A DNA stretch of 64,000 nucleotides from CATOSP01 sp965205385 (GCA_965205385.1 CBDBGS010000008.1:744001-808000); one strand, 5' to 3'; positions 45,091-53,799 are shown, counted from the first letter of the stretch. Notes: generated from the sequence alone by a model not told the origin. A program made the numbers and translations.

Positions 45091-47030
45091 TAACCGCAGA
45101 CGAATTCAGGGCTGCCCTTCGGCTTGGTGACGCACCGGAAGAAGTGGCCGAGGCCAACAGAATCTACACCTATGCTGTCGAGGCGGTAGAGAAGTACGCC
45201 TCCGGTGCCAGTGAGGCGGCGAAGTCTGAGGCGACCATCCGGCTAGGCTCCTACCTCTACGACCAACCCACTTCCAGCCGTGGCGACCACTACGCCGCAG
45301 CGGGACGAAACTCCGGTGCATGGGCCATCCTTGCGCCATACAGAATACGCCGGGCCGGGACCATAGGCGAGGCGGTCCAGATTGCCCGTGAGAGCGGTTC
45401 GCCAGGCAACCCCGTTATCGGCGTGGACGTTACAGGCGATATCCTGACCGTGACGTTTGCCGATGGGAGTATGGAAACCCACACTCTACCCGACACCGGC
45501 GTTGACCAAGTGGCGCGGGATAGCGCAGCGATGGCGGAAGCGACGGCGGCAGGGGCCGTTACGGACGCGGCCACCAACGCCTTGGCAGTTAGCGCGGCGC
45601 AGAGTACGGCGGATGGCAAGATAGACGAAGCCGATGCAAACATCCTGATAGCGGCGCACGCGGCCATAGTTACGGCGCACCATACGCCTCCCACTGGAGG
45701 CGCACCTACCTATACCCTGTTGGGTAGGGCATCTCTCACCACTAACCATTTTCTGTTCAGTGTGGAGCATGGAAACGTTCTCGCCGAAGAACTGATAAAC
45801 GGCGAGGCGGAATCCCTTTTGCTTACGTTGACGGACTTCAACCGTCACTACCATATATGGGAAATTCCGCTCCGGTGGCGCGACTACACCTACGGCCCTA
45901 ACTACGAGTTTTACAAGGAATATGTCAACAATTCGACGGGCGCGGTTTCGGGCATGAACCTGGCGGTGGAGCGTAACACGTCCACAGCCGACACAACGGC
46001 CATTCTTAGCATGTTGACAACGGCGGTATTCGACACTGGCACACAATGCGCGGTGTACTCGGTAACTGGCGCTGGCGGAAGCGGTGGCGGCGGTGGCGGC
46101 GGGATGTTCTCTGGCACAGACCAACTAGCCAGAGACGCGGCGGCAACGGCGCAAGGTGAGATAGACACGCACGAGGCCAGCACTCATAACACCGACATAA
46201 CGGCGCAAAGTACGGCGCTGAACGCACGGCAGACGGCGGAACAGGCGCAAACCACGATTGAGACTCACGAGGCCAGCACCCATAACCACGACGCCACGGC
46301 GCGTACAGCGGCGGGGGCGGCGCAAAGTGAAATAGACGTGCATGAGGCGTCAACCCATAACCACGATGCCGGGGCACGTACAGCGGCGGCGAACGCACAG
46401 ATAACGGCAGACACGGCGCAATCGGCTGCATCGGGCGCGCAATCCGATGCTGATACCGCGCAGACTACCGCCGGGCAAGCGCAAGCGACGGCGACGGCGG
46501 CGCAGACTGATATTGACAATCACGAGGCGTCAACCCACAACACCGATGCCGGGGCGCGCACGGCGGCGGCAAATGCTCAATCCGCTATCGAAGATCACGG
46601 ACGCACAACCCATAACACCGATACCGTTGCCAGGAACGCGGCGGCGGCGGCGCAAACGGCGGCGGAAGCGGCGGCGGGCGGGCGGCCTACCGTGCTGTAT
46701 GAAGCGGCAACGGCGGCGATTGGCGGGAGTACGGGGTTGATAACTGGCAACGTGGTTTGCCCGGAAACTGGCGAGCTTGAATTCTATTTCGAGGGATTGA
46801 CCGGCTCTCGGCAGGGCGGCGTTGCCTACGCTCGGATACCGGCGGCAAGGATACGGGGCGCGGTGTCTGCGCTTACGACTGCCTACAACAATGACAATGA
46901 AAACGTGCTGGTAATCGCGCACGGGGCAAACCGTGGAATTGGGATAGCAGTACAAGCGACCACCAACTATCTAATGCTGAACGCGCAGGCGGCGGGAAAC
47001 CATTACATTCGCATATCGCACATAGCCTAG
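45081..47030 (+). CDS. Head-tail connector fused to fibre-like repeat protein
   Basis: 649 residues. Residues 1-100 resemble gp6-type connectors (ITADEFRAALRLGDAPEEVAE, YAVEAVEKYASGASEAAK, WAILAPYRIRRAG). A beta-rich section (about 190-330) and a Gly hinge (GGSGGGGGGG) lead to at least five repeats of the form D-I-x-x-HEASTHN-x-D-A-x-ARTAA-x-x-AQ (about 370-540), heptad-rich like trimeric fibre shafts, then a globular C-terminal tip. I infer a connector carrying a fibre. IS1182 inserted at its stop codon, which remains intact. Confidence 0.7.
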   Translation: MALITADEFRAALRLGDAPEEVAEANRIYTYAVEAVEKYASGASEAAKSEATIRLGSYLYDQPTSSRGDHYAAAGRNSGAWAILAPYRIRRAGTIGEAVQIARESGSPGNPVIGVDVTGDILTVTFADGSMETHTLPDTGVDQVARDSAAMAEATAAGAVTDAATNALAVSAAQSTADGKIDEADANILIAAHAAIVTAHHTPPTGGAPTYTLLGRASLTTNHFLFSVEHGNVLAEELINGEAESLLLTLTDFNRHYHIWEIPLRWRDYTYGPNYEFYKEYVNNSTGAVSGMNLAVERNTSTADTTAILSMLTTAVFDTGTQCAVYSVTGAGGSGGGGGGGMFSGTDQLARDAAATAQGEIDTHEASTHNTDITAQSTALNARQTAEQAQTTIETHEASTHNHDATARTAAGAAQSEIDVHEASTHNHDAGARTAAANAQITADTAQSAASGAQSDADTAQTTAGQAQATATAAQTDIDNHEASTHNTDAGARTAAANAQSAIEDHGRTTHNTDTVARNAAAAAQTAAEAAAGGRPTVLYEAATAAIGGSTGLITGNVVCPETGELEFYFEGLTGSRQGGVAYARIPAARIRGAVSALTTAYNNDNENVLVIAHGANRGIGIAVQATTNYLMLNAQAAGNHYIRISHIA

Positions 47031-48820
47031 AAACCGGGCCGAAAAGTCCTGGTTGGGTAGGGGGATTTGGGCAATAAAGCCGACGTGAGCAGGATCACGG
47101 ACCACAGTTGTCCGAGCCGGACCGCGCAGAAATTGGCCGCAGCATGGGCGACAACAAAGGGGACAATATTGAGGACGACGCTGCGGCCTGTTGCGCCGCC
47201 ACCGGTACGGCCCGACCGCCCGAGTTTCCCGGCCACCAGGGTCAGGTTGGCTACCGTGGCAGCCAGATACAGCTGGAATCGCGTCTTGACCCTGCCGAAA
47301 TAGCGGGACTGGCGAATGCCCAACTGGACCAGCCGGGCCAACCGGTGTTCCACCACCACTCGGCGCACTCGATATTCGTCATAATGAGTGCTTTGCTGCA
47401 ACGCTCGGGCCTGCTGCAGCAGGGCTTCCTGGGGATGGATCAGCACCCGCCGCCCCCTACTCCCCTTGGCTGCGATGCACTGGGACCGCAGTGGACATGT
47501 CCGACATTCGGCCCCGTCGAACTGGAAGGCCTGCAAGCGGTGGACCCGCCCTGTGCGACCCGTCCGCTTTCCCGCCGGCACGATGGTGTGGGTAACCTGT
47601 CCGGCGGGACAGGTGCAACTGCCCGCGGCCAGGTCAATATGGAAGTCCTCTTTCGGAAAGTGCTTCCGGTCGGGCCGTCCCGGCACTCTGGCCACCAACC
47701 GGCGTCCCGCATCGGCGAATGCCTGCCTGGTATCGCCATCCCCATAGGCGGCGTCGCCCATGGCTTCCTCCACCGGCACACCGGTGTTGGCCTCGCTCTG
47801 CTCCACCAATTCCAGCGATCCCAGGTTGTCCGGAGCGTTGCCGGGCAATACCTCCACCGCGGTGATCAGCTGGGAGTCGGTGTCCACCACGATGGCCGCC
47901 TTGTGTCCGTCGAACCGTCTACTGCTGCTCTTGTGGCCGTGGCGCATCTCCGGGTCATGCACCGACATCATCCGGTCCCGGCTCACCCCGTCCTTGAGAT
48001 TCACTCCGTCATCGGTCCGCTCCACGTCCTGGAGCAGCAACTGCCCCAGCAGTTCCGCCGCCGCCACTATCTGCTGCCGCTCAGCGCTATCCTCCCCCAA
48101 TTCCCTCTGCGCCTGCCGCGACAACTCCAACAACCGGTCGGCGTCTCTCACAATCTCGGCCAGCAGGGCCTGCCGCGCCCGTTTGTCGCTCCAGTCGATG
48201 GCCGACTCACCCTTCACGCTGGAACCCAGGTACCGCTCATATCCCCGGGCCTTGGCCCATTCTTTGACGCTGGACTTCTCCACTGCCGCCAGCGCCCGCA
48301 ACAGCTTGACGATCCCGTCCGCCAACAGATTGTAGGTGTCCTTCACCGCGCCACGGCCCAGGATGTTGGTCGTGTCCAACGCCACCCGCATCCCGCGCCC
48401 TTTCAGATACCCCGACTCCCGGGCCAAACGCAGGCTGGACTCGAACACCTCCCGCACCTTGCCGTGCAGTATCAGCTGGGCGCGGAACACCTGCAGCGTG
48501 CTCTTGGCGAAGGGACGGTCTTCCACCTCAATCCCCAAGGCCACCTTCCACCGGATGTCGAAGTCGGCCCGGGCCTTGGCCTCAGCGTCGCTCACCTTGT
48601 CGTGGGACTGGAGCAGGAGCGCCGTCGCCAGCAGGCTGGGCGGCACGCTGTCCCGGCCGTTGTCGGCGCAGTAGAACCCGGCGAAATCGGGGTCCCGGAA
48701 CAGGCGGCCCCGCAGCGAGGCCAGCAGACCGTAGAAGGTGTCCCGCCCCACGTGGTCCAGATACAACCGGTCTGCTTCCCAGAGGCCCCTCTGGTCCGAC
48801 CGCTCTCCCAGCATGCTCAA
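47027..48820 (-). CDS. IS1182 family transposase
   Basis: 597 residues, intact. N-terminal DUF772 domain (SLLATALLLQSHDKVSDAEA, DIRWKVALGIE), catalytic Asp in MRVALDTTNILGRG and AAIVVDTDSQLITAVEVLPGN, a late Cys-rich section (CTCPAGQ, CRTCPLRSQC) and RRVVVEHRLARLVQLGIRQSRYFG near the end. The TAG stop (47027-47029) is supplied by the CTAG target duplication, not by the element itself. It is the only undamaged transposase in the window. Confidence 0.93.
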   Translation of the reverse strand: MSMLGERSDQRGLWEADRLYLDHVGRDTFYGLLASLRGRLFRDPDFAGFYCADNGRDSVPPSLLATALLLQSHDKVSDAEAKARADFDIRWKVALGIEVEDRPFAKSTLQVFRAQLILHGKVREVFESSLRLARESGYLKGRGMRVALDTTNILGRGAVKDTYNLLADGIVKLLRALAAVEKSSVKEWAKARGYERYLGSSVKGESAIDWSDKRARQALLAEIVRDADRLLELSRQAQRELGEDSAERQQIVAAAELLGQLLLQDVERTDDGVNLKDGVSRDRMMSVHDPEMRHGHKSSSRRFDGHKAAIVVDTDSQLITAVEVLPGNAPDNLGSLELVEQSEANTGVPVEEAMGDAAYGDGDTRQAFADAGRRLVARVPGRPDRKHFPKEDFHIDLAAGSCTCPAGQVTHTIVPAGKRTGRTGRVHRLQAFQFDGAECRTCPLRSQCIAAKGSRGRRVLIHPQEALLQQARALQQSTHYDEYRVRRVVVEHRLARLVQLGIRQSRYFGRVKTRFQLYLAATVANLTLVAGKLGRSGRTGGGATGRSVVLNIVPFVVAHAAANFCAVRLGQLWSVILLTSALLPKSPYPTRTFRPGF

Positions 48821-48889
48821 GCCCTCGCTATTTCTTGATGGCTCAAGTATAGCTGACCACCCGGCTGAAGCCAGTTTCCGGCCACGTTT
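47031..48889 (-). mobile_element. IS1182-family insertion sequence
   Basis: 1859 bp. Ends read AAACCGGGCCGAAAAG (left) and AAACGTGGCCGGAAAC (complement of right), and the duplication is CTAG at 47027-47030 and 48890-48893. It separates the connector-fibre gene from the adaptor gene; excision would leave TAG-AGGGG-TGTT-ATG, a normal stop, ribosome site and start. Confidence 0.9.
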
Positions 48890-48902
48890 CTAGAGGGGTG
48901 TT

Positions 48903-49247
48903 ATGCCAGCCGACCGCCTAATCACCGTCAACCTCACAGGGGAAGGTATGCGGAACCAATACGGGGAATACGTCGAGGGCGAAGTTACGCCTATACGGAC
49001 GTGGACAAGGCGGCGTGACAAGACACAAGAGGATATTGAATCTGAGGGGGGCGTCCTAACGAGTGTGCAACGTACTTGGCGCATTAGGTGGGACAGCAGG
49101 ATAGCGGACGTTCCAGTGGTGCGCATCGAGGTGGTGGATGGGCCGTACACCTTCAACGTACTGAATCAAGTTGAGGTCACCGAGCAACGAGGCGGGCCAG
49201 ACCTGCGGCGCAGGTTCATAGACATTGAAGGAGTGTACACCAGCTAA
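48903..49247 (+). CDS. Head-tail adaptor protein
   Basis: 114 residues, beta-barrel type: ITVNLTGEGMRNQYGEYVEG, RTWRIRWDSRIADVPVVRIEV, NQVEVTEQRGGPDLRRRFIDIEG. This fits the SPP1 gp16 / HK97 gp9-10-like head closure family (PF05521-like). AGGGG precedes the ATG even though IS1182 ends 13 bases upstream. The stop overlaps the portal start (TAATG). Confidence 0.7.
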   Translation: MPADRLITVNLTGEGMRNQYGEYVEGEVTPIRTWTRRRDKTQEDIESEGGVLTSVQRTWRIRWDSRIADVPVVRIEVVDGPYTFNVLNQVEVTEQRGGPDLRRRFIDIEGVYTS

Positions 49248-50308
49248 TGCGTTTCCCATGGCAAAAGCGTGAAACAAGGCAAAGCGGCGGTGACTTCTCC
49301 GATGCCGTTGTCAGACTGATTGAAGCTCAGGCGGCGGGAACTGCTGCGGACGCTTCCAGCACGGCGGCGGTGGAGGCGGCGTCTGGTGCGCTTTCACGGG
49401 CGTTTGCCATTGCCGAGGTAGTTGGAGACGGTTGGGTACAGGAAGCCGTGTCTCCGGCGTTCCTGGCGCAAGTGGGGCGTGATCTGGTTAGGTCGGGCGA
49501 CTCATTGCATGTCATCGAAATGGACGGCAAGGGCAACGTGACCCTGTTGCCGTGTTCTTCATGGCACTTCGAGGGTGACGCTCACCCGGACACCTGGACC
49601 GTGCGGGCCACCTACTACGGGCCTAGCAGCAGCAGCACTCGGCACCTGCCCTTTAGCGGCGTGGTGTTCGTGAAGTGGGGCAGCACACCCGGTCAACCCT
49701 ACACCGGCACGGGACCGCTATCGTGGGCGCATACCACCGCCAGACTTCAATCCGAAACCGAACGCAGCCTTACCGACGAGGTACAAGGTCCATTGGCGCA
49801 AATCATAGCCATACCGCAAGATGGAGGTGACGGCGGCGAAGATGATCCGCTGGCGGAACTGAAAGCCGACATTCGGACGGCAAGAGGCCGCGCCCTGTTG
49901 GTGGAGACGGCGGCGGCGGGTTGGGGTGAGGGCAGAGGTGCCGCACCACAACGCGACTGGCAAGCAAGCCGCCTTGGGCCGATGCCGCCGGAGAGCATGG
50001 CCACCATACGCAAGGACTCCTTTGGTTCGGTGGTGGCGGCGTGTGGCGCATCGCCCGCCCTGTTCGACGACTCCGACGGCACCAGCAAGCGGGAAGCACT
50101 GAGACAGTGGCACATGGGAACGGTGCGGCCATTGGCGCGGCTGTTGGAAACGGAGCTTACCGCCAAGCTGGAAACGCCGGTCAAGCTGACATTCGACGCC
50201 TACTCCCTGGACATCGCGGGGAGGGCGCAGGCGTTCAAGGCTTTCGTGGGCGGCGGGATGGACGTTAACGAGGCGTTGGTCAAGACGGGGTTGATGGACC
50301 CGGACTAA
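49247..50308 (+). CDS. HK97-type phage portal protein
   Basis: 353 residues, somewhat short for the family. Visible features: WVQEAVSPAFLAQVGRDLVRSGDSLHVIE (clip/stem region), GTGPLSWAHTTARLQSETE, and the C-terminal DGTSKREALRQWHMGTVRPLARLLETELTAKL that is characteristic. It forms the dodecameric DNA channel of the head. In this element it is the last structural gene, directly before a strong terminator; in phages it usually follows TerL. Confidence 0.88.
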   Translation: MRFPWQKRETRQSGGDFSDAVVRLIEAQAAGTAADASSTAAVEAASGALSRAFAIAEVVGDGWVQEAVSPAFLAQVGRDLVRSGDSLHVIEMDGKGNVTLLPCSSWHFEGDAHPDTWTVRATYYGPSSSSTRHLPFSGVVFVKWGSTPGQPYTGTGPLSWAHTTARLQSETERSLTDEVQGPLAQIIAIPQDGGDGGEDDPLAELKADIRTARGRALLVETAAAGWGEGRGAAPQRDWQASRLGPMPPESMATIRKDSFGSVVAACGASPALFDDSDGTSKREALRQWHMGTVRPLARLLETELTAKLETPVKLTFDAYSLDIAGRAQAFKAFVGGGMDVNEALVKTGLMDPD

Positions 50309-50342
50309 CCCTTCCTTCTGTAAGCCACGCACAGGCGCGAAA

Positions 50343-50381
50343 CTAGGGGCGGTGGAGCCGAATGCCACCGCCCCTAGTTTT
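50343..50381. terminator. Bidirectional rho-independent terminator
   Basis: CTAGGGGCGGTGG (50343-50355) and CCACCGCCCCTAG (50365-50377) form a perfect 13-base stem with a nine-base loop and T/A runs on both sides. It ends both the rightward head operon and the leftward integrase gene. Confidence 0.95.
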
Positions 50382-50402
50382 CAGACCATGCCTAGCGCCT
50401 TA

Positions 50403-51596
50403 TTAGAAGGGCGATTGATCGGGAGCCACCATATCGCCCCACGCTTCCATGATCGGACGCCGCTGGTCGATTAGGTCTGACCGAAAGTACGCCGCTTCCA
50501 CCGCGCCTAGCGGATTATGACTAAGGCAATACTCAATCGCTACGCGGTCGTATGTTCCTTGTTCCGCTGCCCAATCTCGGAAGCTGGAGCGGAAGCCGTG
50601 CGGGTGTGCGCCGATATTGTTGACGCGGGCAAACTTGGATAGGCAATTTTCCGATGGTGCCTTGCCGAGCTTCGGGAACACCAAACCCGTACTATCCGCC
50701 AACTTCCGCTTGGCTTCCCGGAGAACATCGACGGCGGCGCGGGATAGTGGCTTGCGGTGTTCCTTGCAATCCTTGGAGCGGTCCGCCGGGATTGACCATA
50801 CCCGATGGTCAAGGTCGATTTCTTCCCAACGTGCGCCGCGTGCTTCGGCAGACCGTGAAGCGGTCAGAATTAGGAATTCAAAACACAACCGCGTTACGGT
50901 CATAGCTTCCGAATCCCGGATGGTGTTGATTGCGTCTGGAACCTGCGAGTAGTGAAGGGCGGTAAAGTGGCCTTGAATCTTGGGGATTGGCGGCAACGCT
51001 GCGCTGATAACTTCGCCAGCGGGATTTACGTCTATGTGACCTTCCGCCATCGCGTACCGGCAGACCTTGGACATCGCCTGGCGCATCTTCCGGGAGGTTT
51101 CAACCTTGGATACCCGGAGTCCCTTTAGGATGCAAATCACGTCCTGGCGGCTAACTTCGGTGATCGGGATATCGCCAATGACCGGGAGGACGTGCAATTC
51201 CATCTGCTGTATCCAAGTCTTACGCGCCTTGTCAGACCGCCAGCGGTTCGCGTAAACGTCCTGGACCGTGTACGTCAAATCCCGGAAGGTTGGGACGCCT
51301 TTGGATTCTTCGGACTGGACGCGAAGTTTGCCAGTGGCCCAAGGATTCCCACCACCAGCAACAACTACGCGGTTGGCAAGGGCAAGGTCACGCGCCTTAC
51401 TGAGCGAAATATCCTTGACGGAGCCGAGACCCTTATCTGTGCGCGTGCCGTCAACGGTGATTCTCTGGACCCAACTTTTGGAACCGCTAGGCGAGATGTT
51501 CAGGTATAGGCCGTTACCATCGCCATATCTTCCCGGTTCTTTTAGACTCTTTACCTTTGCCGCTACCAGTGCCATTTTGCCCACTCCCTTTACCAC
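50403..51596 (-). CDS. P4-type tyrosine integrase
   Basis: 397 residues (390 if ATG 51575 is used). The N-terminal DUF4102 arm-binding domain is seen in KSLKEPGRYGDGNGLYLNISPSGSKSW. The catalytic domain has Arg in LTASRSAEARGARWEEID, H-x-x-R in PHGFRSSFRDW, then LSHN and the nucleophile Tyr in EAAYFRSD. Integrases of this type insert into tRNA 3' ends, and tRNA-Arg lies 105 bases upstream. The gene points away from the tRNA. Confidence 0.95.
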   Translation of the reverse strand: MVKGVGKMALVAAKVKSLKEPGRYGDGNGLYLNISPSGSKSWVQRITVDGTRTDKGLGSVKDISLSKARDLALANRVVVAGGGNPWATGKLRVQSEESKGVPTFRDLTYTVQDVYANRWRSDKARKTWIQQMELHVLPVIGDIPITEVSRQDVICILKGLRVSKVETSRKMRQAMSKVCRYAMAEGHIDVNPAGEVISAALPPIPKIQGHFTALHYSQVPDAINTIRDSEAMTVTRLCFEFLILTASRSAEARGARWEEIDLDHRVWSIPADRSKDCKEHRKPLSRAAVDVLREAKRKLADSTGLVFPKLGKAPSENCLSKFARVNNIGAHPHGFRSSFRDWAAEQGTYDRVAIEYCLSHNPLGAVEAAYFRSDLIDQRRPIMEAWGDMVAPDQSPF

Positions 51597-51650
51597 GTTA
51601 CCACTTGAGTTTTACCACGCTATTTACCACACCACGCGGAATTTACCACA
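51590..51650 (+). repeat. Right integrase arm-type repeats (TTACCAC x5)
   Basis: TTACCAC occurs at 51590, 51598, 51612, 51624 and 51643, irregularly spaced by 8 to 19 bases. The copy at 51624 is the full TTACCACACC also found at the left end. They overlap the integrase start, so integrase may repress its own promoter. Confidence 0.65.
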
Positions 51651-51700
51651 GATTAGGCGTGGAAATCTATACCTAGAAGGGGCAAATACTGACCAATAAG

Positions 51701-51772
51701 TACCCCCGGAGAGAATCGAACTCTCGTCTCTGGCTCCGGAGGCCAGCACTCTATCCGCTGAGCTACAGGGGC
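51701..51772 (-). tRNA. tRNA-Arg (anticodon CCG), integration target
   Basis: Minus-strand cloverleaf beginning GCCCCTGTAGCTCAGCGG, anticodon stem CTGGC/GCCAG around loop CTCCGGA (anticodon CCG), T-arm GAGAGTTCGATTCTCTC. The 3' CCA is not encoded. The element lies on the 3' side of the gene, and the tRNA remains complete. Confidence 0.95.
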
Positions 51773-51846
51773 ACGCTGCAACCTAGAATATCATGCCCAA
51801 TTGGGGCGAACAAGGCGGGGCGGGGCAGGCGGGTTAGGCGGACGGC

Positions 51847-53064
51847 TTATCCCGAATAAATCACCCCGGCCACTGATACCAAGGAGCCGAATTCCTCATC
51901 CGCCGGGCACTGGTCGTAGTTGACTATCTTTCCCGAAACGTCTCCCAGGATGGTCATCATATAAAGGACAGGGCTCACACCGCAGATCCGCGTTGGATCG
52001 CCGTTGCTTCGCAGGTGCTCTTCCATCAAAGTCCTATCTCCCGAGCAAGCGATCTCCAACCAGGCTTCGTCCGATTCCCGGACCCTCGCCTTGGCCGGGC
52101 CGTCGAAGGGAGATGGGTCCCCAAACGCCGGTCCCACGTGACTAATGTCACCGGCGGCGACCAACAGGGTGGGCTGCTGCCGGGTGGCCTCAGACAAAAG
52201 GGATAAAGCCGCCTCGATATTGGGGCTATTCCCTTCGTTGTTCCCTGCGAGAATTTCAGGGAAACCGCAAAGCACGGGCAGGACCCGTTTGGGTTTCCCA
52301 CCCGCCATGTAATGAAGCCAGACTGCGGCCAACTCGACTGAATGCTCGCCTATGTGGTGGACTTCCTCGTCGAAGGCCGCTTCCTGGCCCAAAACCTCAA
52401 CCAGCCGGTCAACCAGGTCTGTGTCCGTCGGCAGGTGGCCCCAGGGCGTCCCGTAGCTCTGACGGGTCAACGTGAACTTTCCAGGCGAACCGGAGTGGTC
52501 GGTGCCCAGAATAATCACCAATTCCGCCGCTTCAACCGCGCCTCTGGCAGGCTCCCAAGCCTGAACATAGGACCTCCACCCCCGGTAGTAGTCGATGTGG
52601 GGGCTAATGAGACCTACCACGGGCGAGCCGGGCACAAAGCTGCCGCGGTCCGCACCCTTGCAGTATTCATCGAAGGTGGCGGTTAGCTCCGCTTCGTCGG
52701 CCGGATAGACTTCCCCGGCGAAGGCCGGCGTGCGGAAGGGGGTGGAACGGTAGCGTTCAAGTACTTCGTCCAGCGCGAGGTGGAACCGTCGGCTATCCAG
52801 GAGGCGGGCTTCGTCCAACTGATGAATAAATTCCTCCATCTGTGCGGGGGTCAAATGGACCCCGGTCCGGAGTCCAAAACCTACCCGCAGGGCGTCCAGG
52901 TCCCGTGAGCCATCAAGCAGACCAAGCAGAGGCGCAATCGACTCCGGCACCATGAGAGAAGAATCCGCCAGGCGCAATGGGTCCTGTAGCGTGAGCATTG
53001 TTTGCCCGTGTACCTGTACCGACCGTAGGTTTAGGGGACGGAGCTTTGGCAGATCTGATTGCAT
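51847..53064 (-). CDS. amrB: AmmeMemoRadiSam system protein B (MEMO1 family)
   Basis: 405 residues. Residues 1-120 are a family-specific extension; the MEMO domain follows (FAGEVYPADEAEL, VVGLISPHIDYYRGWRSY, VIILGTDHSG, HIGEHSVELAAVWLHY, LVAAGDISHVGPAFGD). The His residues of GTDHSG and EHS and the Cys of ICGVSP suggest a metal site as in extradiol dioxygenase-like folds. Partners AmrA and the radical-SAM AmrS are not adjacent. The reaction is not known with certainty. Confidence 0.88.
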   Translation of the reverse strand: MQSDLPKLRPLNLRSVQVHGQTMLTLQDPLRLADSSLMVPESIAPLLGLLDGSRDLDALRVGFGLRTGVHLTPAQMEEFIHQLDEARLLDSRRFHLALDEVLERYRSTPFRTPAFAGEVYPADEAELTATFDEYCKGADRGSFVPGSPVVGLISPHIDYYRGWRSYVQAWEPARGAVEAAELVIILGTDHSGSPGKFTLTRQSYGTPWGHLPTDTDLVDRLVEVLGQEAAFDEEVHHIGEHSVELAAVWLHYMAGGKPKRVLPVLCGFPEILAGNNEGNSPNIEAALSLLSEATRQQPTLLVAAGDISHVGPAFGDPSPFDGPAKARVRESDEAWLEIACSGDRTLMEEHLRSNGDPTRICGVSPVLYMMTILGDVSGKIVNYDQCPADEEFGSLVSVAGVIYSG

Positions 53065-53364
53065 AGGCAGCGATTATATATGAACCCACGTCGCGACCGC
53101 CATTTGGGACGCTCCATCACAGGGTCTATTAATTGTCGGTCCATTCGCCCATTCTCCCCCTTTCGAAAAAGGGGATTAAGGGGGATTTCTCCCCTGCTCG
53201 AGTCTGCGTTCGCGAAAATCGAGAATAATTGGCCCTGTTCCATTTCACTAATCTTAAAGACGAGTCTCGTTCTAGGCGCACAGTGACCTCGGCGGTCCTG
53301 ACCGGTGCGGTACTGATTGGCGGTACTTACGATTAAAAGGCCCCGTCTCCATCAGCGGGGGCAA
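53065..53364. other. Gene-free region with hairpins
   Basis: 300 bases without a convincing gene. TCCCCCTTTCGAAAAAGGGG at 53155-53174 is a strong palindrome of a type often dispersed in bacterial genomes. GCCCCGTCTCCATCAGCGGGG at 53341-53361, preceded on the plus strand by AAAAG, reads on the minus strand as a terminator for the small gene at 53365. Confidence 0.55.
53336..53361 (-). terminator. Terminator of small gene at 53365
   Basis: In the minus direction CCCCG-CTGATGGAGA-CGGGG is followed by CCTTTTAATC, giving a short stem and a U-rich tail. Confidence 0.6.
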
Positions 53365-53598
53365 TCACACACCGCGGTACCAGCCGCCGGTGACATGGTT
53401 TTTCAAGACCATCAACTGCGACCCATCCGCAAGGGCTAACTTGTACTGAGTCTTGACCACCTGCTCACCCCCAACCATCCGTTGCTTGTCATCGTGGGCA
53501 GATTCTACCCTTTCCACCGATATCCAAATGCCGTTCAATCTCAAATGCTTGGGAGTTCCCCCGCCATCCTCCCTGACGCGTACCGGTATCCAAACCAT
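53365..53598 (-). CDS. Small conserved hypothetical protein
   Basis: 77 residues from ATG 53598 (MVWIPVRVREDGGGTPKHLRLNG...), beta-rich, ending LKNHVTGGWYRGV. The upstream 12 codons in the longer frame are Gly/Asp-rich and look non-coding. It has its own terminator. Homologues may exist in related Chloroflexota but I recognise no family. Confidence 0.55.
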   Translation of the reverse strand: MVWIPVRVREDGGGTPKHLRLNGIWISVERVESAHDDKQRMVGGEQVVKTQYKLALADGSQLMVLKNHVTGGWYRGV

Positions 53599-53799
53599 CT
53601 TCGGTCCGCCGCCTGAATCCTGCGAGCCGTCCATCTGCCCTCCGATTGACCCTTTTACCCTTTGACGCTGGTATCGACGGCAAACTCTAGAGACTGGTCA
53701 CACGACAAGGCAAGCCGGCTTTGTCATCCTTGCGGACCGGATGCGTTTCTGTTGTACTGGCCAGGACGTTTCCTCCCAGACCAAAATCCATAAGGAGAC

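Noticed and set aside
44969..46519. Several minus-strand ORFs opposite the prohead protease and fibre genes
   Set aside because: They are Ala/Arg/Pro-rich antisense frames without ribosome sites, opposite well-supported head genes.
46150..46660. Regular DNA repeats resembling a CRISPR array
   Set aside because: They encode HEASTHN protein repeats in one continuous frame, units vary, and no cas genes are present.
47108..48838. 576-codon open frame on the plus strand
   Set aside because: It is the exact shadow of the IS1182 transposase, has low-complexity His/Gln/Pro composition, and no ribosome site.
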